NCBI GenBank assembly: GCA_003450125.1
Contig: DMFR01000385.1
Span: 1-21,565, forward strand
Reading direction: 5' to 3'
DNA from: Prolixibacteraceae bacterium
Lineage (GTDB): Bacteria > Bacteroidota > Bacteroidia > Bacteroidales > Prolixibacteraceae
DNA: 21,565 nt
Shown in pieces: positions 7,453 to 15,741 of this stretch. Both the position numbers and the translations under genes were made by a program. How positions within the stretch are numbered: the stretch's first letter is position 1; every line of letters begins with the position of its first letter. The notes under the pieces are model-generated. The model was given only the letters and a program-made list of their open reading frames with translations. It had not been told where the DNA came from and did no database searches.

Positions 7453-8262
7453 ATGCCAAATATTTCGGAACAGAAAATAGTGGTGATCTGTGATTTTTCC
7501 GAACGGATGAAAGAAGTGATTCTGCATGGAGTGCGCATGGCTGGGATCCTGAATAAAGAATTGTGCCTGACGGCCATCTGGAAAAGCAAAGAACAGAAGC
7601 CGCGGATTCAGGAGAAATTGATCAATGCTACACATGCCATCAAACAAAATGTGCCGGAATTGAGGGTTTCCAGTTTGCTGATTAAAAATTCGCTGTTGGA
7701 TAACCTTGGGAAATTGACCTGGGATTACGATGCAGTCTTAATTGTATTGCATCAGTCGAATATTAAATCAGGATTGAAAGCTTTCAGGGAGAGCAGCATT
7801 GCTTTCCTTTTTGTAAAGGGTGATGCTCCTGAATACCTGAACTACAAAAATGTACTGGTACCCCTTGATTGCCGCAAAGCGTCCAAGGAGACGGCACTGT
7901 GGGCTTCTTTTTTTGGTCGGTTCAACCATTCACAGGTTCATGTGATGTATGCACATGAAACGGATAAAGAGCAGGCTGGTATCTTGATGAAAAATCTGAA
8001 TTTCATTAAAAAGTTTCTTTCAAACCTGAATGTCGCCCACCAGGAGATTGCTGGAAAATCTTCAAGTTGGGGAATCTGTAAGGAAACAATGGCCAATGCT
8101 CAGGCCTTGAAGGGGGATGTGATGGTTTTTGCAGGAAGCGCCTATATTTCTATGATTGATTTGCTAATTGGGTTGCCGGAGAAAAGAATTATCCAAAAAG
8201 CGGGAGATTTGCCTATCCTGATTATCAATCCCAGAAAGGAAATTTGTATGATGTGTGATTAA
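7453..8262 (+). CDS. Tandem-domain universal stress protein (UspA superfamily), degenerate nucleotide motif
   Basis: With the start at 7453 the protein has 269 residues and two UspA-like halves, roughly 7-112 and 121-261. Each half opens with a hydrophobic strand and an acidic residue (KIVVICDFSE; YKNVLVPLDC) and closes with a buried strand (IAFLFVKG; LPILIINP). Two-domain Usp proteins of this size are common in Bacteroidota and are linked to stress or energy status. The usual ATP-binding run G-2x-G-9x-G(S/T) is not kept in the second half (AGSAYISMIDLLIGLPEK), so it probably belongs to the class that does not bind ATP. The reading frame extends upstream to 7342, but that N-terminus (hydrophobic, unlike the family) lies over a promoter-like element and was left out. 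It is monocistronic on present evidence. Confidence 0.75.
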   Translation: MPNISEQKIVVICDFSERMKEVILHGVRMAGILNKELCLTAIWKSKEQKPRIQEKLINATHAIKQNVPELRVSSLLIKNSLLDNLGKLTWDYDAVLIVLHQSNIKSGLKAFRESSIAFLFVKGDAPEYLNYKNVLVPLDCRKASKETALWASFFGRFNHSQVHVMYAHETDKEQAGILMKNLNFIKKFLSNLNVAHQEIAGKSSSWGICKETMANAQALKGDVMVFAGSAYISMIDLLIGLPEKRIIQKAGDLPILIINPRKEICMMCD

Positions 8263-8283
8263 GGCCAGATTCATCTTCCATTT

Positions 8284-8304
8284 ATTGGTAACTTTTCTAC
8301 CAAT
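8284..8304. other. Small perfect hairpin ATTGGTA-N7-TACCAAT
   Basis: A 7-bp stem with a 7-nt loop lies 22 bp after the universal stress protein stop and 105 bp before the mutarotase gene. There is no T-run, so it is more likely an mRNA 3' structure or an operator than a terminator. Confidence 0.35.
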
Positions 8305-8409
8305 TGGGAACATAAAATCACACAAATGAAGAAAATGATTTTTACCTTGCGGTGAATTTATATACAGCGTAGAATAAACAAAAAGTATGACCTCATAACG
8401 AAGCCCCTT

Positions 8410-9324
8410 ATGATTGATATTGATGAATTAGAAGACAAGTTCAGTATTGAAGGTGAAGTAGGATTTGCCGAATTGGAAGAAGATTTGGTTTTTCTCACTG
8501 TTTCAAACAAGTATGCCGATGTTGATATATGCCTTTACGGCGCCCACATAACAAGTTTCAGGCCCCATGACTCGATGGAAATTTTATACATGAGCCCGGA
8601 GAGTAATTTTGAAGTGGGAAAAGCTATCCGTGGAGGTATTCCCGTCTGTTTTCCCTGGTTTGGCCCCCATAAAACTAATCCTGAAATGCCTCAGCATGGA
8701 TTTGCCCGGCTGATGTATTGGGAAGTGCTTAAAACGGCAACCCTCCCTTCTGGAGAAACAATGGCCGTGCTGCAATTGTGCTCATCAGAAGAAACAAAAG
8801 CCTATTGGCCTTATGACTTTTGTGCCCAACTGTCTGTGGTGGTAGGATCAACATTGAGTGTAACCTTAAAGGTAACCAATACGTCATCGGTTCCCCTGGA
8901 ATATTCGTGCGCACTTCATTCCTATTTTGGATTATCATCCATTGACAACCTTCTGATTCACGGGCTTCAGGATACGAACTATTACAATCAGCTTACTGGT
9001 GAAAATGGGCTTCAGGAAGAAGAAATATTGCAAATCCAGGAACCAACGACACGCCATTATTTGGATACTGAAACTCCCGTTGTTATTGAAGACAGTATTT
9101 TCAAAAGGAAAATCCGTGTTGCCAAAGTTGGCAGCAAGGTGACTACCGTTTGGAACCCATGGGAAGAAACCTGTGCCACAATTTCAGATTTGCCGGATGA
9201 GGCCTATGAAACATTCGTATGTGTGGAGACCGTCAATGCCTTTAATGATGTAATCGCCCTGGCACCACAGCAATCACATGAAACATCAGCAAAGATAGGC
9301 CGGGTGGAATATGAGTCATTTTAA
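8410..9324 (+). CDS. D-hexose-6-phosphate mutarotase (YeaD-like aldose 1-epimerase family)
   Basis: This 304-residue cytoplasmic protein carries the marks of the YeaD branch of the galactose mutarotase fold: GGIPVCFPWFGP (75-86), HGFAR (96-100), the probable catalytic base/acid pair His170 (ALHSYFG) and Glu273 (VCVETVN), and WNPWEE (249-254). The family interconverts the alpha and beta anomers of hexose 6-phosphates such as glucose 6-phosphate. Length is close to the usual 290-310 residues. The ATG at 8410 gives a slightly long acidic N-terminus, but no better start is seen. The tRNA-editing gene follows after only 3 bp, so the two are probably co-transcribed, although their functions are not obviously linked. 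Confidence 0.88.
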   Translation: MIDIDELEDKFSIEGEVGFAELEEDLVFLTVSNKYADVDICLYGAHITSFRPHDSMEILYMSPESNFEVGKAIRGGIPVCFPWFGPHKTNPEMPQHGFARLMYWEVLKTATLPSGETMAVLQLCSSEETKAYWPYDFCAQLSVVVGSTLSVTLKVTNTSSVPLEYSCALHSYFGLSSIDNLLIHGLQDTNYYNQLTGENGLQEEEILQIQEPTTRHYLDTETPVVIEDSIFKRKIRVAKVGSKVTTVWNPWEETCATISDLPDEAYETFVCVETVNAFNDVIALAPQQSHETSAKIGRVEYESF

Positions 9325-9327
9325 GCA

Positions 9328-9798
9328 ATGAAAAAGACCAATGCTGCCCGGTTGCTCGATGCCAGGGGAATTCATTATGAACTTGTGGAATACGAGGTGG
9401 ATGAATCCGATCTGAGTGCGGCCACCCTGGCCATAAAAATTGGTCAGCATATTGAACAGATATTCAAAACCTTGGTTCTTCGGGTCGATAAGACAGGTAT
9501 TTTCGTAGTCGTTGTTCCTGGGAATGCTGAAGTGGACTTAAAGAAAGCAGCCAGGATTTCCGGAAATAAGAATGCAGCCATGGTTCAGCAGAAAGAGTTG
9601 CTGCCTCTTACAGGGTACATTCGCGGGGGGTGTTCCCCTTTGGGCATGAAAAAACCTTATCCGGTTTACATTCATCAAAGCTGTAATCTGTTCTCTTTTA
9701 TTTATATAAGTGCCGGTCAGCGTGGATTGCAGCTCAAACTGAATCCAAAAGACCTCATCCAGATTACCGGAGCCGTGATGGGTGATGTGGCAGCATAA
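9328..9798 (+). CDS. ybaK: Cys-tRNA(Pro)/Cys-tRNA(Cys) deacylase, YbaK/EbsC family
   Basis: The 156-residue protein is a full-length YbaK editing domain. It hydrolyses cysteine wrongly attached to tRNA(Pro) by prolyl-tRNA synthetase, acting in trans in the cytoplasm. Visible marks are the conserved lysine in FKTLVLR (Lys47), the strand VVVVPGNAEVD (60-70), and the signature GYIRGGCSPLGMKK (96-109). A later ISAGQRGLQL strand-turn completes the fold. The start codon lies 3 bp after the mutarotase stop, which fixes both the start and the operon. The prolyl-tRNA synthetase gene is not in this window. Confidence 0.92.
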   Translation: MKKTNAARLLDARGIHYELVEYEVDESDLSAATLAIKIGQHIEQIFKTLVLRVDKTGIFVVVVPGNAEVDLKKAARISGNKNAAMVQQKELLPLTGYIRGGCSPLGMKKPYPVYIHQSCNLFSFIYISAGQRGLQLKLNPKDLIQITGAVMGDVAA

Positions 9799-9998
9799 AC
9801 TAATGTTGAGAAGATGGTAATACCAAAGGTAATTCATTGTATTTTTAAAACGAAAATGAAACCAGCAGATGGTGAATAAAAAATAGTATCATAAAGGAAT
9901 TTAAGCTGTTTGTTTGTTATTGAACTCATCTGGAAGATACTGCGGGTTTGAAGGAGTAGAGTTCTGGTGGTATTAATATAATCGAATGAAACGAGCCA

Positions 9999-10014
9999 TC
10001 CCGATACATCGGGA
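9999..10014. repeat. Short palindrome TCCCGATACATCGGGA
   Basis: TCCCGAT and ATCGGGA flank two bases, giving a compact 7-bp hairpin in the gap between ybaK and the YaiO gene. From memory, this palindrome or close variants occur as a dispersed element in intergenic regions of several Bacteroidota genomes; that needs a genome search. Apart from it, the 282-bp gap (9799-10080) shows nothing clear. Confidence 0.55.
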
Positions 10015-10080
10015 CACATCAAAATGATTATTGGCGAGTTCCATGTGGCAAATAAAAAACAATTATAAACACATGAAATC

Positions 10081-11340
10081 TTGAAAACAATCACAGGAAA
10101 AAGATTCAGCCTGACTTTATTGCTTTTGGCAGGGGTAGGTTTTTTCTCTCTGCTATCGGCACAGACCTTTGAGGAGGCAAAGAATTTAGCATTTAATGGC
10201 CAAAGAGCCAAGGCAAGGGCCATTTGCAGGACCATTCTTGCAAAGGGTTATGATTCGGATGTGGCAACACTGATGGGTCGCACCTATGCATGGGACAAAC
10301 AATATGATTCGGCCCGGGTCGTTCTGCTGGAGGTATTGGTTAAAAGTCCGGATAATAGCGATGTGCTATCAGCCCTTGCTGATGTAGAATATTGGAATGA
10401 CCGCTATCCACAGGCCTTGGAATACTGTAACCGTATCTTGGCAAAAGATCCGGATAACCAGTCGGTTCAATTTCAGAAAGCCAGAATACTGAACACTGCT
10501 GATCGATATGATGAGGCAGCTCTGGTGCTTGAAAAACTCCTTCAGAAGAATTCAGCCAATAGCGATGCCCTTCGCTTACTAGAGAAGGTGAGACTGGAAC
10601 TGATTAAGAATAAAATAACGATCAATTATACGTACGATTATTTTGACAATGCGGCCTACAAGAAGGAACCATGGCAATTGATTTACCTTCAGTATTCAAG
10701 AAAAACTTCTCTTGGGACTGTCATAGGAAGGGTCAACTATGCAAACCGGTTTGGCTTAAATGCCCTTCAACTCGAAGCCGATGCCTACCCCAAAATTGGA
10801 GAGAATGATTACTTGTATTTGAATTACGGGTTCTCGGATATGAAAATTTTCCCAGATCATCGGGGCGGTTTTGAATGGTATCATAGTTTCCCAAGATCAT
10901 TTGAAGGATCTATTGGAGGCCGGCTACTTCATTTTCAAGGATCAAAGGGGGTAATTATTTATACAGGAACTTTTGGGAAGTATTTCGGAAATTACTGGAT
11001 GTCATTGCGCCCTTTTATAACCCCCGGGGATAACGGAACCTCGGTTTCAACTTACCTGTTGGTTAGACGTTACTTTTCTGATCCGCAGAATTATATAGGT
11101 CTTAGGGTAGGGGTGGGCAGTTCTCCCGATGAGCGCCGTTTGCTATTAGATGGTCCCAATTTATTGGCTCACCTGAAATCACAATCCATCAAGGTGGATT
11201 ACAATCATATTTTCAGTAACCGGTGGATTCTGAACACAGGCCTCGCCTATGCCAATGAAGAATATTGGTCACCCAGTGAGTTAAGAATCAAAACCGGTAA
11301 TGTTTACAGTTTTGAATTGGGTTTTGCTTATTTGTTCTAA
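10081..11340 (+). CDS. YaiO family outer-membrane beta-barrel protein with N-terminal TPR repeats
   Basis: The 419-residue product starts with a signal peptide (about 1-27, ending LLSAQ). A tetratricopeptide region follows (about 30-180; typical helices SDVLSALADVEYWNDRYPQA and QSVQFQKARILNTADRYDEA), then alternating-hydrophobic beta strands from about 185 to the end, closing in FELGFAYLF. That order is typical of the YaiO outer-membrane family, whose function is poorly known. The TPR-plus-barrel plan recalls polysaccharide secretion porins such as PgaA and BcsC, although this barrel is smaller. A TTG start is used: the only in-frame alternative is none, and the nearby ATG (10073) is out of frame and stops after three codons. 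A membrane phosphotransferase gene follows 45 bp downstream, suggesting a shared role at the cell surface. Confidence 0.8.
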   Translation: MKTITGKRFSLTLLLLAGVGFFSLLSAQTFEEAKNLAFNGQRAKARAICRTILAKGYDSDVATLMGRTYAWDKQYDSARVVLLEVLVKSPDNSDVLSALADVEYWNDRYPQALEYCNRILAKDPDNQSVQFQKARILNTADRYDEAALVLEKLLQKNSANSDALRLLEKVRLELIKNKITINYTYDYFDNAAYKKEPWQLIYLQYSRKTSLGTVIGRVNYANRFGLNALQLEADAYPKIGENDYLYLNYGFSDMKIFPDHRGGFEWYHSFPRSFEGSIGGRLLHFQGSKGVIIYTGTFGKYFGNYWMSLRPFITPGDNGTSVSTYLLVRRYFSDPQNYIGLRVGVGSSPDERRLLLDGPNLLAHLKSQSIKVDYNHIFSNRWILNTGLAYANEEYWSPSELRIKTGNVYSFELGFAYLF

Positions 11341-11385
11341 AATTATAACTTGTTTTATTGGTCGGTTTTTATCAATTATAAAGAA

Positions 11386-13401
11386 ATGTTTATGGCACCA
11401 AGCCTTTCAACCCGAAAACTCAGAGTTTCTTATCGTCGCTTTCTGTCGATGAGTGTACTATTGGCAGCGTTCCTTTTACTGGTACGAATCTACGACATGG
11501 CAATAGTCTCCAATCTCTCAGGATATCCTTCGGGAAGCTGGCTCAATCAGTTTTATGGCATGGGTTATGACTTGCTGCTTTTTCTCCGTGTTTCATTGAT
11601 TATTATTCTGCCCCTGATTGCCATCGGTTATTATAGCCGAGTACTTCAAAAAATAGTCTATATCCTTATTGCTACCATTGTCATCATCAGTGAACTGGCA
11701 CTGATTCAATATTTCAGGGTGGCAAGGGTTCCTCTTGGAGCCGACGTATTTGCCTATTCAAAAAGCGAAATGCTGCATACAGTCAATGCTTCGGGTCAGA
11801 TGCAGCTTTCAAACCTATTTCCGTTCGTTTTATTTTTTCTGGCTATCATATTGGCCTATACACTGATTCGAACCATCACACTGAACCATGCCAAAAGAAA
11901 AGTACTGACTACTTCAATCATTCTTTCAGTGTTTCTGGGAAGTTTTGTGAACCCGTTCCCCGAAGATTACGACAATCAGTTTCAGATGTTTGTTGCCACC
12001 AACAAGCTTAGCTTTTTTGTGCACAGTGCAAAGACCTATATTGTAAATAAAGCCAGTTTGAAAAATAGCATGGATAGTCCTATGGCCTTGAATGTGGATC
12101 AAAGCGATTACCCGTTTAAGTATGTGAATGCTGATTATCCCTTGCTTCACATTGAAAATACGCCCGATGCACTGGGCCCGTATTTCAATATCGGTACCAA
12201 ACCACCTTCTATTGTATTTATTCTGGTAGAAAGTTTAGGACGGGCTTATAGTGGACAGAATGCCTACCTTGGCAGTTTCACCCCCTTCCTTGATTCATTG
12301 ATGCAAAAAAGTTTGTATTGGGAAAATAATCTCAGTACATCGGGACGCACCTTCCAGGTTTTACCATCTATATTGGGTTCGTTGCCTTTTGGTGAAAAAG
12401 GTTTTGCTGAAATGGGTGATCAAATGCCCGACCATCTATCCATGATCAGTTTATTGAAGAAAAAGGCCGGGTATCGTTCCTCCTTTTTGTATGGTGGAGA
12501 AGCTCCTTTTGATAACATGGAATTGTTTATGAAACGGCAGGGAATTGACCGGGTAACTGACCAGAAGGATTTTGGAACACAATATACCCGCTTGCCGGCC
12601 AAAGGCAATGGTTTCTCCTGGGGCTATGGGGATAAGGAAATTTTCAGAAAATATCTGGACGATTTGCCGAAGAATGATTCTGCTCCACGGATTGATGTGA
12701 TGCTCACCCTGGCCATGCATGATCCATTTCTTTTGCCACAACAGGATCAATATAACCAGAGGGTAATTGAGCGGATTAACCAACTTGGATTGAATGATAA
12801 ACAAAAAACATTTACCAAGACTTACCTTGCCCAATTTGCCACTATCTTGTATTTTGATGATGCACTGCGCAGTTTTATCAATGATATCAGTAAAAGACCA
12901 GGCTTTGAAAATACCATTTTTGTCATTACAGGGGACCACCGCATGCCCGAGATACCCATCAGTTCACAGATCGACCGCTTTCATGTTCCACTGGTGATCT
13001 ATTCCCCACTGCTGAAAGGAGGAAAGAAATTCTCATCTGTAGTGTCTCATTTTGATATTACCCCTTCGCTGCTCTCTTTTCTTCAGCACAATTATGGCAT
13101 CAAACAGCCATCGGTTTCTGCCTGGATTGGGCATGGATTGGATACTGAAACCTCTTTTAGAAACATCTACTCTTACCCCATGATGAGGAACAAAAATGAA
13201 TTCATGGATTATATCGATGGTGAAAACTTCCTGGGTGGTGAAACTATTTACCGTGTTTCTGAAACTTTGGACATTGAGCCTCTTACTGACAACAGTATAT
13301 TAAAAGATGATCTTCAGAATAAATTTGATCATTTCAGAAGAATAAATCTGTATGTGACCCATAACAACCGGATTATTCCTGATTCCATCAAGATTCATTA
13401 A
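11386..13401 (+). CDS. Membrane-bound sulfatase-fold phosphotransferase, LTA synthase/phosphoglycerol transferase-like
   Basis: From the ATG at 11386 the protein has 671 residues. Five hydrophobic segments in the first about 190 residues form a membrane domain, followed after a linker by an extracytoplasmic alkaline-phosphatase/sulfatase domain (about 270-590). Metal and catalytic features match LtaS-type enzymes: ILVESLGR with Glu282, a probable nucleophile Thr322 in SGRTFQ, LAMHDPF with His445, and VITGDHRMPEIP with Asp517-His518. Threonine rather than formylglycine-forming cysteine argues for a phosphoglycerol, phosphoethanolamine or similar transferase and against a true sulfatase. The acceptor is unknown; in a Gram-negative it may be a glycan or lipid head group. 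It lies 45 bp after the YaiO gene and was probably transcribed with it. The frame opens at a TTG (11350), but ATG 11386 or 11392 is more natural. Confidence 0.82.
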   Translation: MFMAPSLSTRKLRVSYRRFLSMSVLLAAFLLLVRIYDMAIVSNLSGYPSGSWLNQFYGMGYDLLLFLRVSLIIILPLIAIGYYSRVLQKIVYILIATIVIISELALIQYFRVARVPLGADVFAYSKSEMLHTVNASGQMQLSNLFPFVLFFLAIILAYTLIRTITLNHAKRKVLTTSIILSVFLGSFVNPFPEDYDNQFQMFVATNKLSFFVHSAKTYIVNKASLKNSMDSPMALNVDQSDYPFKYVNADYPLLHIENTPDALGPYFNIGTKPPSIVFILVESLGRAYSGQNAYLGSFTPFLDSLMQKSLYWENNLSTSGRTFQVLPSILGSLPFGEKGFAEMGDQMPDHLSMISLLKKKAGYRSSFLYGGEAPFDNMELFMKRQGIDRVTDQKDFGTQYTRLPAKGNGFSWGYGDKEIFRKYLDDLPKNDSAPRIDVMLTLAMHDPFLLPQQDQYNQRVIERINQLGLNDKQKTFTKTYLAQFATILYFDDALRSFINDISKRPGFENTIFVITGDHRMPEIPISSQIDRFHVPLVIYSPLLKGGKKFSSVVSHFDITPSLLSFLQHNYGIKQPSVSAWIGHGLDTETSFRNIYSYPMMRNKNEFMDYIDGENFLGGETIYRVSETLDIEPLTDNSILKDDLQNKFDHFRRINLYVTHNNRIIPDSIKIH

Positions 13402-13495
13402 AATATACAGTTGTCCAAAAAACGTGAGTTCGATCTATGCCTAAGTTAGACAGCTACTTTCATAAACAGGTTGTCATCCTTGCAATAGCACAAAC

Positions 13496-13680
13496 ACTCC
13501 TGATATTTCCGACATTCCGACAATCCGACAACCATCCAATTTCAGGTGTTTGCAATTATCAGGAGTTATAGGACATGGGACAATGTGGAGGTAATGTATT
13601 GCTGATCAGCAGATGGTTGATCAGCTATCCCCTGAGGGAGCATAAAATTGACAGGTGTCGGATTGTCGGATTGTCGGAAT
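13496..13680. repeat. Inverted arrays of an 8-bp repeat (TTCCGACA-type) with nested hairpins
   Basis: Three 8-bp units (TTCCGACA, TTCCGACA, ATCCGACA) at about 13507-13530 face three inverted units at about 13656-13679. Within these, ATTCCGACAATCCGACAA (13514-13531) is exactly complementary to 13663-13680, which ends on the first base of the ung stop codon. A second stem, ACTCCTGATA (13496-13505) with TATCAGGAGT (13557-13566), encloses the left array. The middle also has the palindrome GCTGATCAGC (13601-13610), echoed by GTTGATCAGC (13616-13625). No gene is seen in the 278-bp gap (13402-13679). A miniature mobile element, a dispersed repeat or an unusual convergent terminator are all possible. 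Confidence 0.6.
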
Positions 13681-14342
13681 TACCACACAATGGGTTCTTT
13701 CCCGTGTTCGATCAAGTACTGATTGGCCGTTGAAAATTGTTTGTTCCCAAAGAACCCACGGCTGGCTGATAGGGGCGATGGATGAACTGATTTCAGGATC
13801 AAATGCTTTTGCGGATCAATGAATTCACTCTTGCTGATGGCATAGTTGCCCCAGAGGATAAAAACAACATTTTCAAGCCGTTCAGCTACCACATGAATGG
13901 CCTTATCGGTGAATTTTTCCCATCCTCTTTTCTGATGTGAACCCGCTTCATGGGCACGAACGGTGAGGGTGGCATTGAGCAACAATACTCCCTGTTTTGC
14001 CCATCGTTCCAGATTACCCGTCTTTGGAATGGGCGCCCCGGTATCGGCATTAACTTCCTTAAAGATGTTGCGAAGGCTAGGTGGGAAATCTACTCCATCA
14101 TTGACTGAAAAGCACAATCCATTGGCCTGTCCGGGGCCATGATAGGGGTCTTGCCCAAGAATAACTACCTTTACCTTTTCAAATGGACATTGTTCAAAGG
14201 CATTGAATATCAGTTTTGCAGGAGGATAAATGGTGTGAGTAGCATACTCCGATTTCACAAACGCGGTCAGTGTTTCGAAATAGGGTTGATCAAATTCTTC
14301 CTGAAGCTGATTTTTCCAGCTCTCTTCTATTTTAACGTCCAT
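13680..14342 (-). CDS. ung: Uracil-DNA glycosylase, family 1
   Basis: This 220-residue protein is full-length family 1 UNG, which removes uracil from DNA to start base-excision repair. The water-activating motif GQDPYHG is at 63-69 with catalytic Asp65. The uracil-pocket strand LLLNATLTV (120-128), VFILWGN (160-166) and the closing HPSPLSASRGFFG (187-199, His187) that inserts into the minor groove are all intact. The gene is convergent with the phosphotransferase gene, and the repeat array ends on its stop codon. Upstream it is separated from ricT by that gene's terminator, so it should have its own promoter; a TAATTTTG element lies 38 bp before the ATG. Confidence 0.97.
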   Translation of the reverse strand: MDVKIEESWKNQLQEEFDQPYFETLTAFVKSEYATHTIYPPAKLIFNAFEQCPFEKVKVVILGQDPYHGPGQANGLCFSVNDGVDFPPSLRNIFKEVNADTGAPIPKTGNLERWAKQGVLLLNATLTVRAHEAGSHQKRGWEKFTDKAIHVVAERLENVVFILWGNYAISKSEFIDPQKHLILKSVHPSPLSASRGFFGNKQFSTANQYLIEHGKEPIVW

Positions 14343-14380
14343 TGTAAATTGGTTTATTTTTTAAGTGTTCCCCGTCAAGC

Positions 14381-14388
14381 CAAAATTA
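14381..14388 (-). promoter_or_regulatory. Possible -7 element (TAATTTTG) for ung
   Basis: A perfect minus-strand TAnnTTTG lies 38 bp upstream of the ung ATG, between ung and the ricT terminator. No good -33 TTG is seen. Confidence 0.45.
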
Positions 14389-14444
14389 GGAAAAACTGGC
14401 ATGAAATGAGGTCTACTTGTGAAAATCATTCCCTCTATAAGCAT

Positions 14445-14487
14445 AAAAAAAGCCGCAACAACCATCCTGAAATAGTTATTGCGGCTT
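14445..14487 (-). terminator. Rho-independent terminator of ricT
   Basis: On the minus strand AAGCCGCAA (14487-14479) pairs with TTGCGGCTT (14458-14450), extended by TAACT/GGTTG-type pairing, and is followed by a seven-T run (14451-14445). It lies 20 bp after the ricT stop codon. Confidence 0.85.
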
Positions 14488-14506
14488 GAATAGGCAATCT
14501 CTGCTG

Positions 14507-15625
14507 CTATACTTTTGGTTTCAAGATAACTTGGCTACGGGGTCCCTGTGGCCTTCTTCTTGGCTTGTTGCGTTTTTTTACCGGACTGGCTTCAGTAAAG
14601 AATTTCTTATCCAGTTCGCCTACGTTCATCATGTTCTCCTTCTTGGCTTCGGGTTCTGTATAGCCTTCAAAGGAAGGTTTCTGTCCGCGCTTGTTCATGT
14701 TCAGAAATTTCTTTACATCTTCCAGATCAAGCACAAAGACACGTCCTCCATCCGATTGGGAATAACTGTACCAAATTTTTTTCTGAAGGATATCCGTCTT
14801 GAAATGACGGGCTAATCCTTTGTCAGTTTCAATGGCCAATAATTCATTGGGGAAATCTTCCAAAGCTTCCAGGTAATGATCCAATTCGTAGGTCAGGCAG
14901 CATTTGAGCTTACCGCATCTACCGGCCATCTTCTCGGCATTGGGCGATAAACCCTGCTTAATGGCGGCATCAGAAGTAACACTGGTAAAGTCAGTTCGCC
15001 ATGTTGAGCAACACAAAGCTCGTCCGCAGGAACCTATTCCGCCAATGCGCCCTGCTTCCTGGCGTGCGCCAATCTGTTTCATCTCTATCTTGATGCTGAA
15101 TTCCCTGGCGTATTGTTTAATCAATTCACGAAAATCAACCCTGTCGTCAGCGATATAAAAGAAAATGGCCTTGTTGTTATCGCCACGGAATTCCACATCC
15201 CCTATTTTCATATCCAGGTTCAGTTCATTGGCGATCTGCCGGGCACGGATCATCACTTTGTTCTCTCGTGCTTTGGCTTCTTCCCATTTAATGACATCGG
15301 CTGGGGTGGCTTTTCGGTAAACTTTATGCCATTCATAGCGGTCGGGCTTTTTGACTTTGCGTTTAAACTGAAGCTCGGCTAATTTTCCTGTCAGCGAAAC
15401 CGCTCCAACATCGTGTCCAGGTGAACAAGACACAACTACTAGTTCATCGCGCTTTAAAGGTATGCGCTCTTCGTTCCTGAAAAACTCCTTTCTCGTACCT
15501 TTGAAACGAATTTCAACAATGTCCGTTTCATTGGTTGTGTCAGGTAAATCGCTCATCCAGTCGTATGTTCCCAGCATGGCTGGACGGTCTAAATCTATAT
15601 TTGTTTTGCATCCTGTGCATCCCAT
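14507..15625 (-). CDS. ricT: PSP1 domain protein, RicT/YaaT family
   Basis: The 372-residue protein has the PSP1/YaaT core with two cysteine clusters, CGRALCC (200-206) and CGKLKCC (237-243), within the signature GRIGGIGSCGRALCC. In Bacillus subtilis RicT joins RicA and RicF in an iron-sulfur complex that helps RNase Y-dependent mRNA maturation; the role in Bacteroidota is less clear. The N-terminal CTGC pair (3-6) might be a further metal ligand. The C-terminus is a basic, probably disordered tail (KKRNKPRRRPQGPRSQ) that would suit RNA or nucleic-acid contact. From memory, Bacteroidota ricT is often followed by the gliding gene gldH; here a terminator and ung follow instead. The gene is divergent from the DUF4105 gene. 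Confidence 0.88.
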   Translation of the reverse strand: MGCTGCKTNIDLDRPAMLGTYDWMSDLPDTTNETDIVEIRFKGTRKEFFRNEERIPLKRDELVVVSCSPGHDVGAVSLTGKLAELQFKRKVKKPDRYEWHKVYRKATPADVIKWEEAKARENKVMIRARQIANELNLDMKIGDVEFRGDNNKAIFFYIADDRVDFRELIKQYAREFSIKIEMKQIGARQEAGRIGGIGSCGRALCCSTWRTDFTSVTSDAAIKQGLSPNAEKMAGRCGKLKCCLTYELDHYLEALEDFPNELLAIETDKGLARHFKTDILQKKIWYSYSQSDGGRVFVLDLEDVKKFLNMNKRGQKPSFEGYTEPEAKKENMMNVGELDKKFFTEASPVKKRNKPRRRPQGPRSQVILKPKV

Positions 15626-15741
15626 AAATCTCTATTTTATATACAGGGTGCAATATTATCAATTTTCGGGGAGACTTACTATTTTTATTCAATCTAAATA
15701 ACAAATCAGCAAAAGCGGAAGGTCTTTTTCCATTTTACCTG

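Noticed and set aside
11926..12939. Minus-strand frames within the phosphotransferase gene
   Set aside because: They lack recognisable motifs and overlap a gene with a full set of catalytic residues.
13514..13680. Terminal inverted repeats of an insertion sequence
   Set aside because: Only 131 bp separate the arms and there is no transposase frame; kept only as a repeat structure, possibly a miniature element.
14139..14489. Plus-strand frame spanning the ung start and the ricT terminator
   Set aside because: It crosses the 5' end of ung and a terminator and has no recognisable features.
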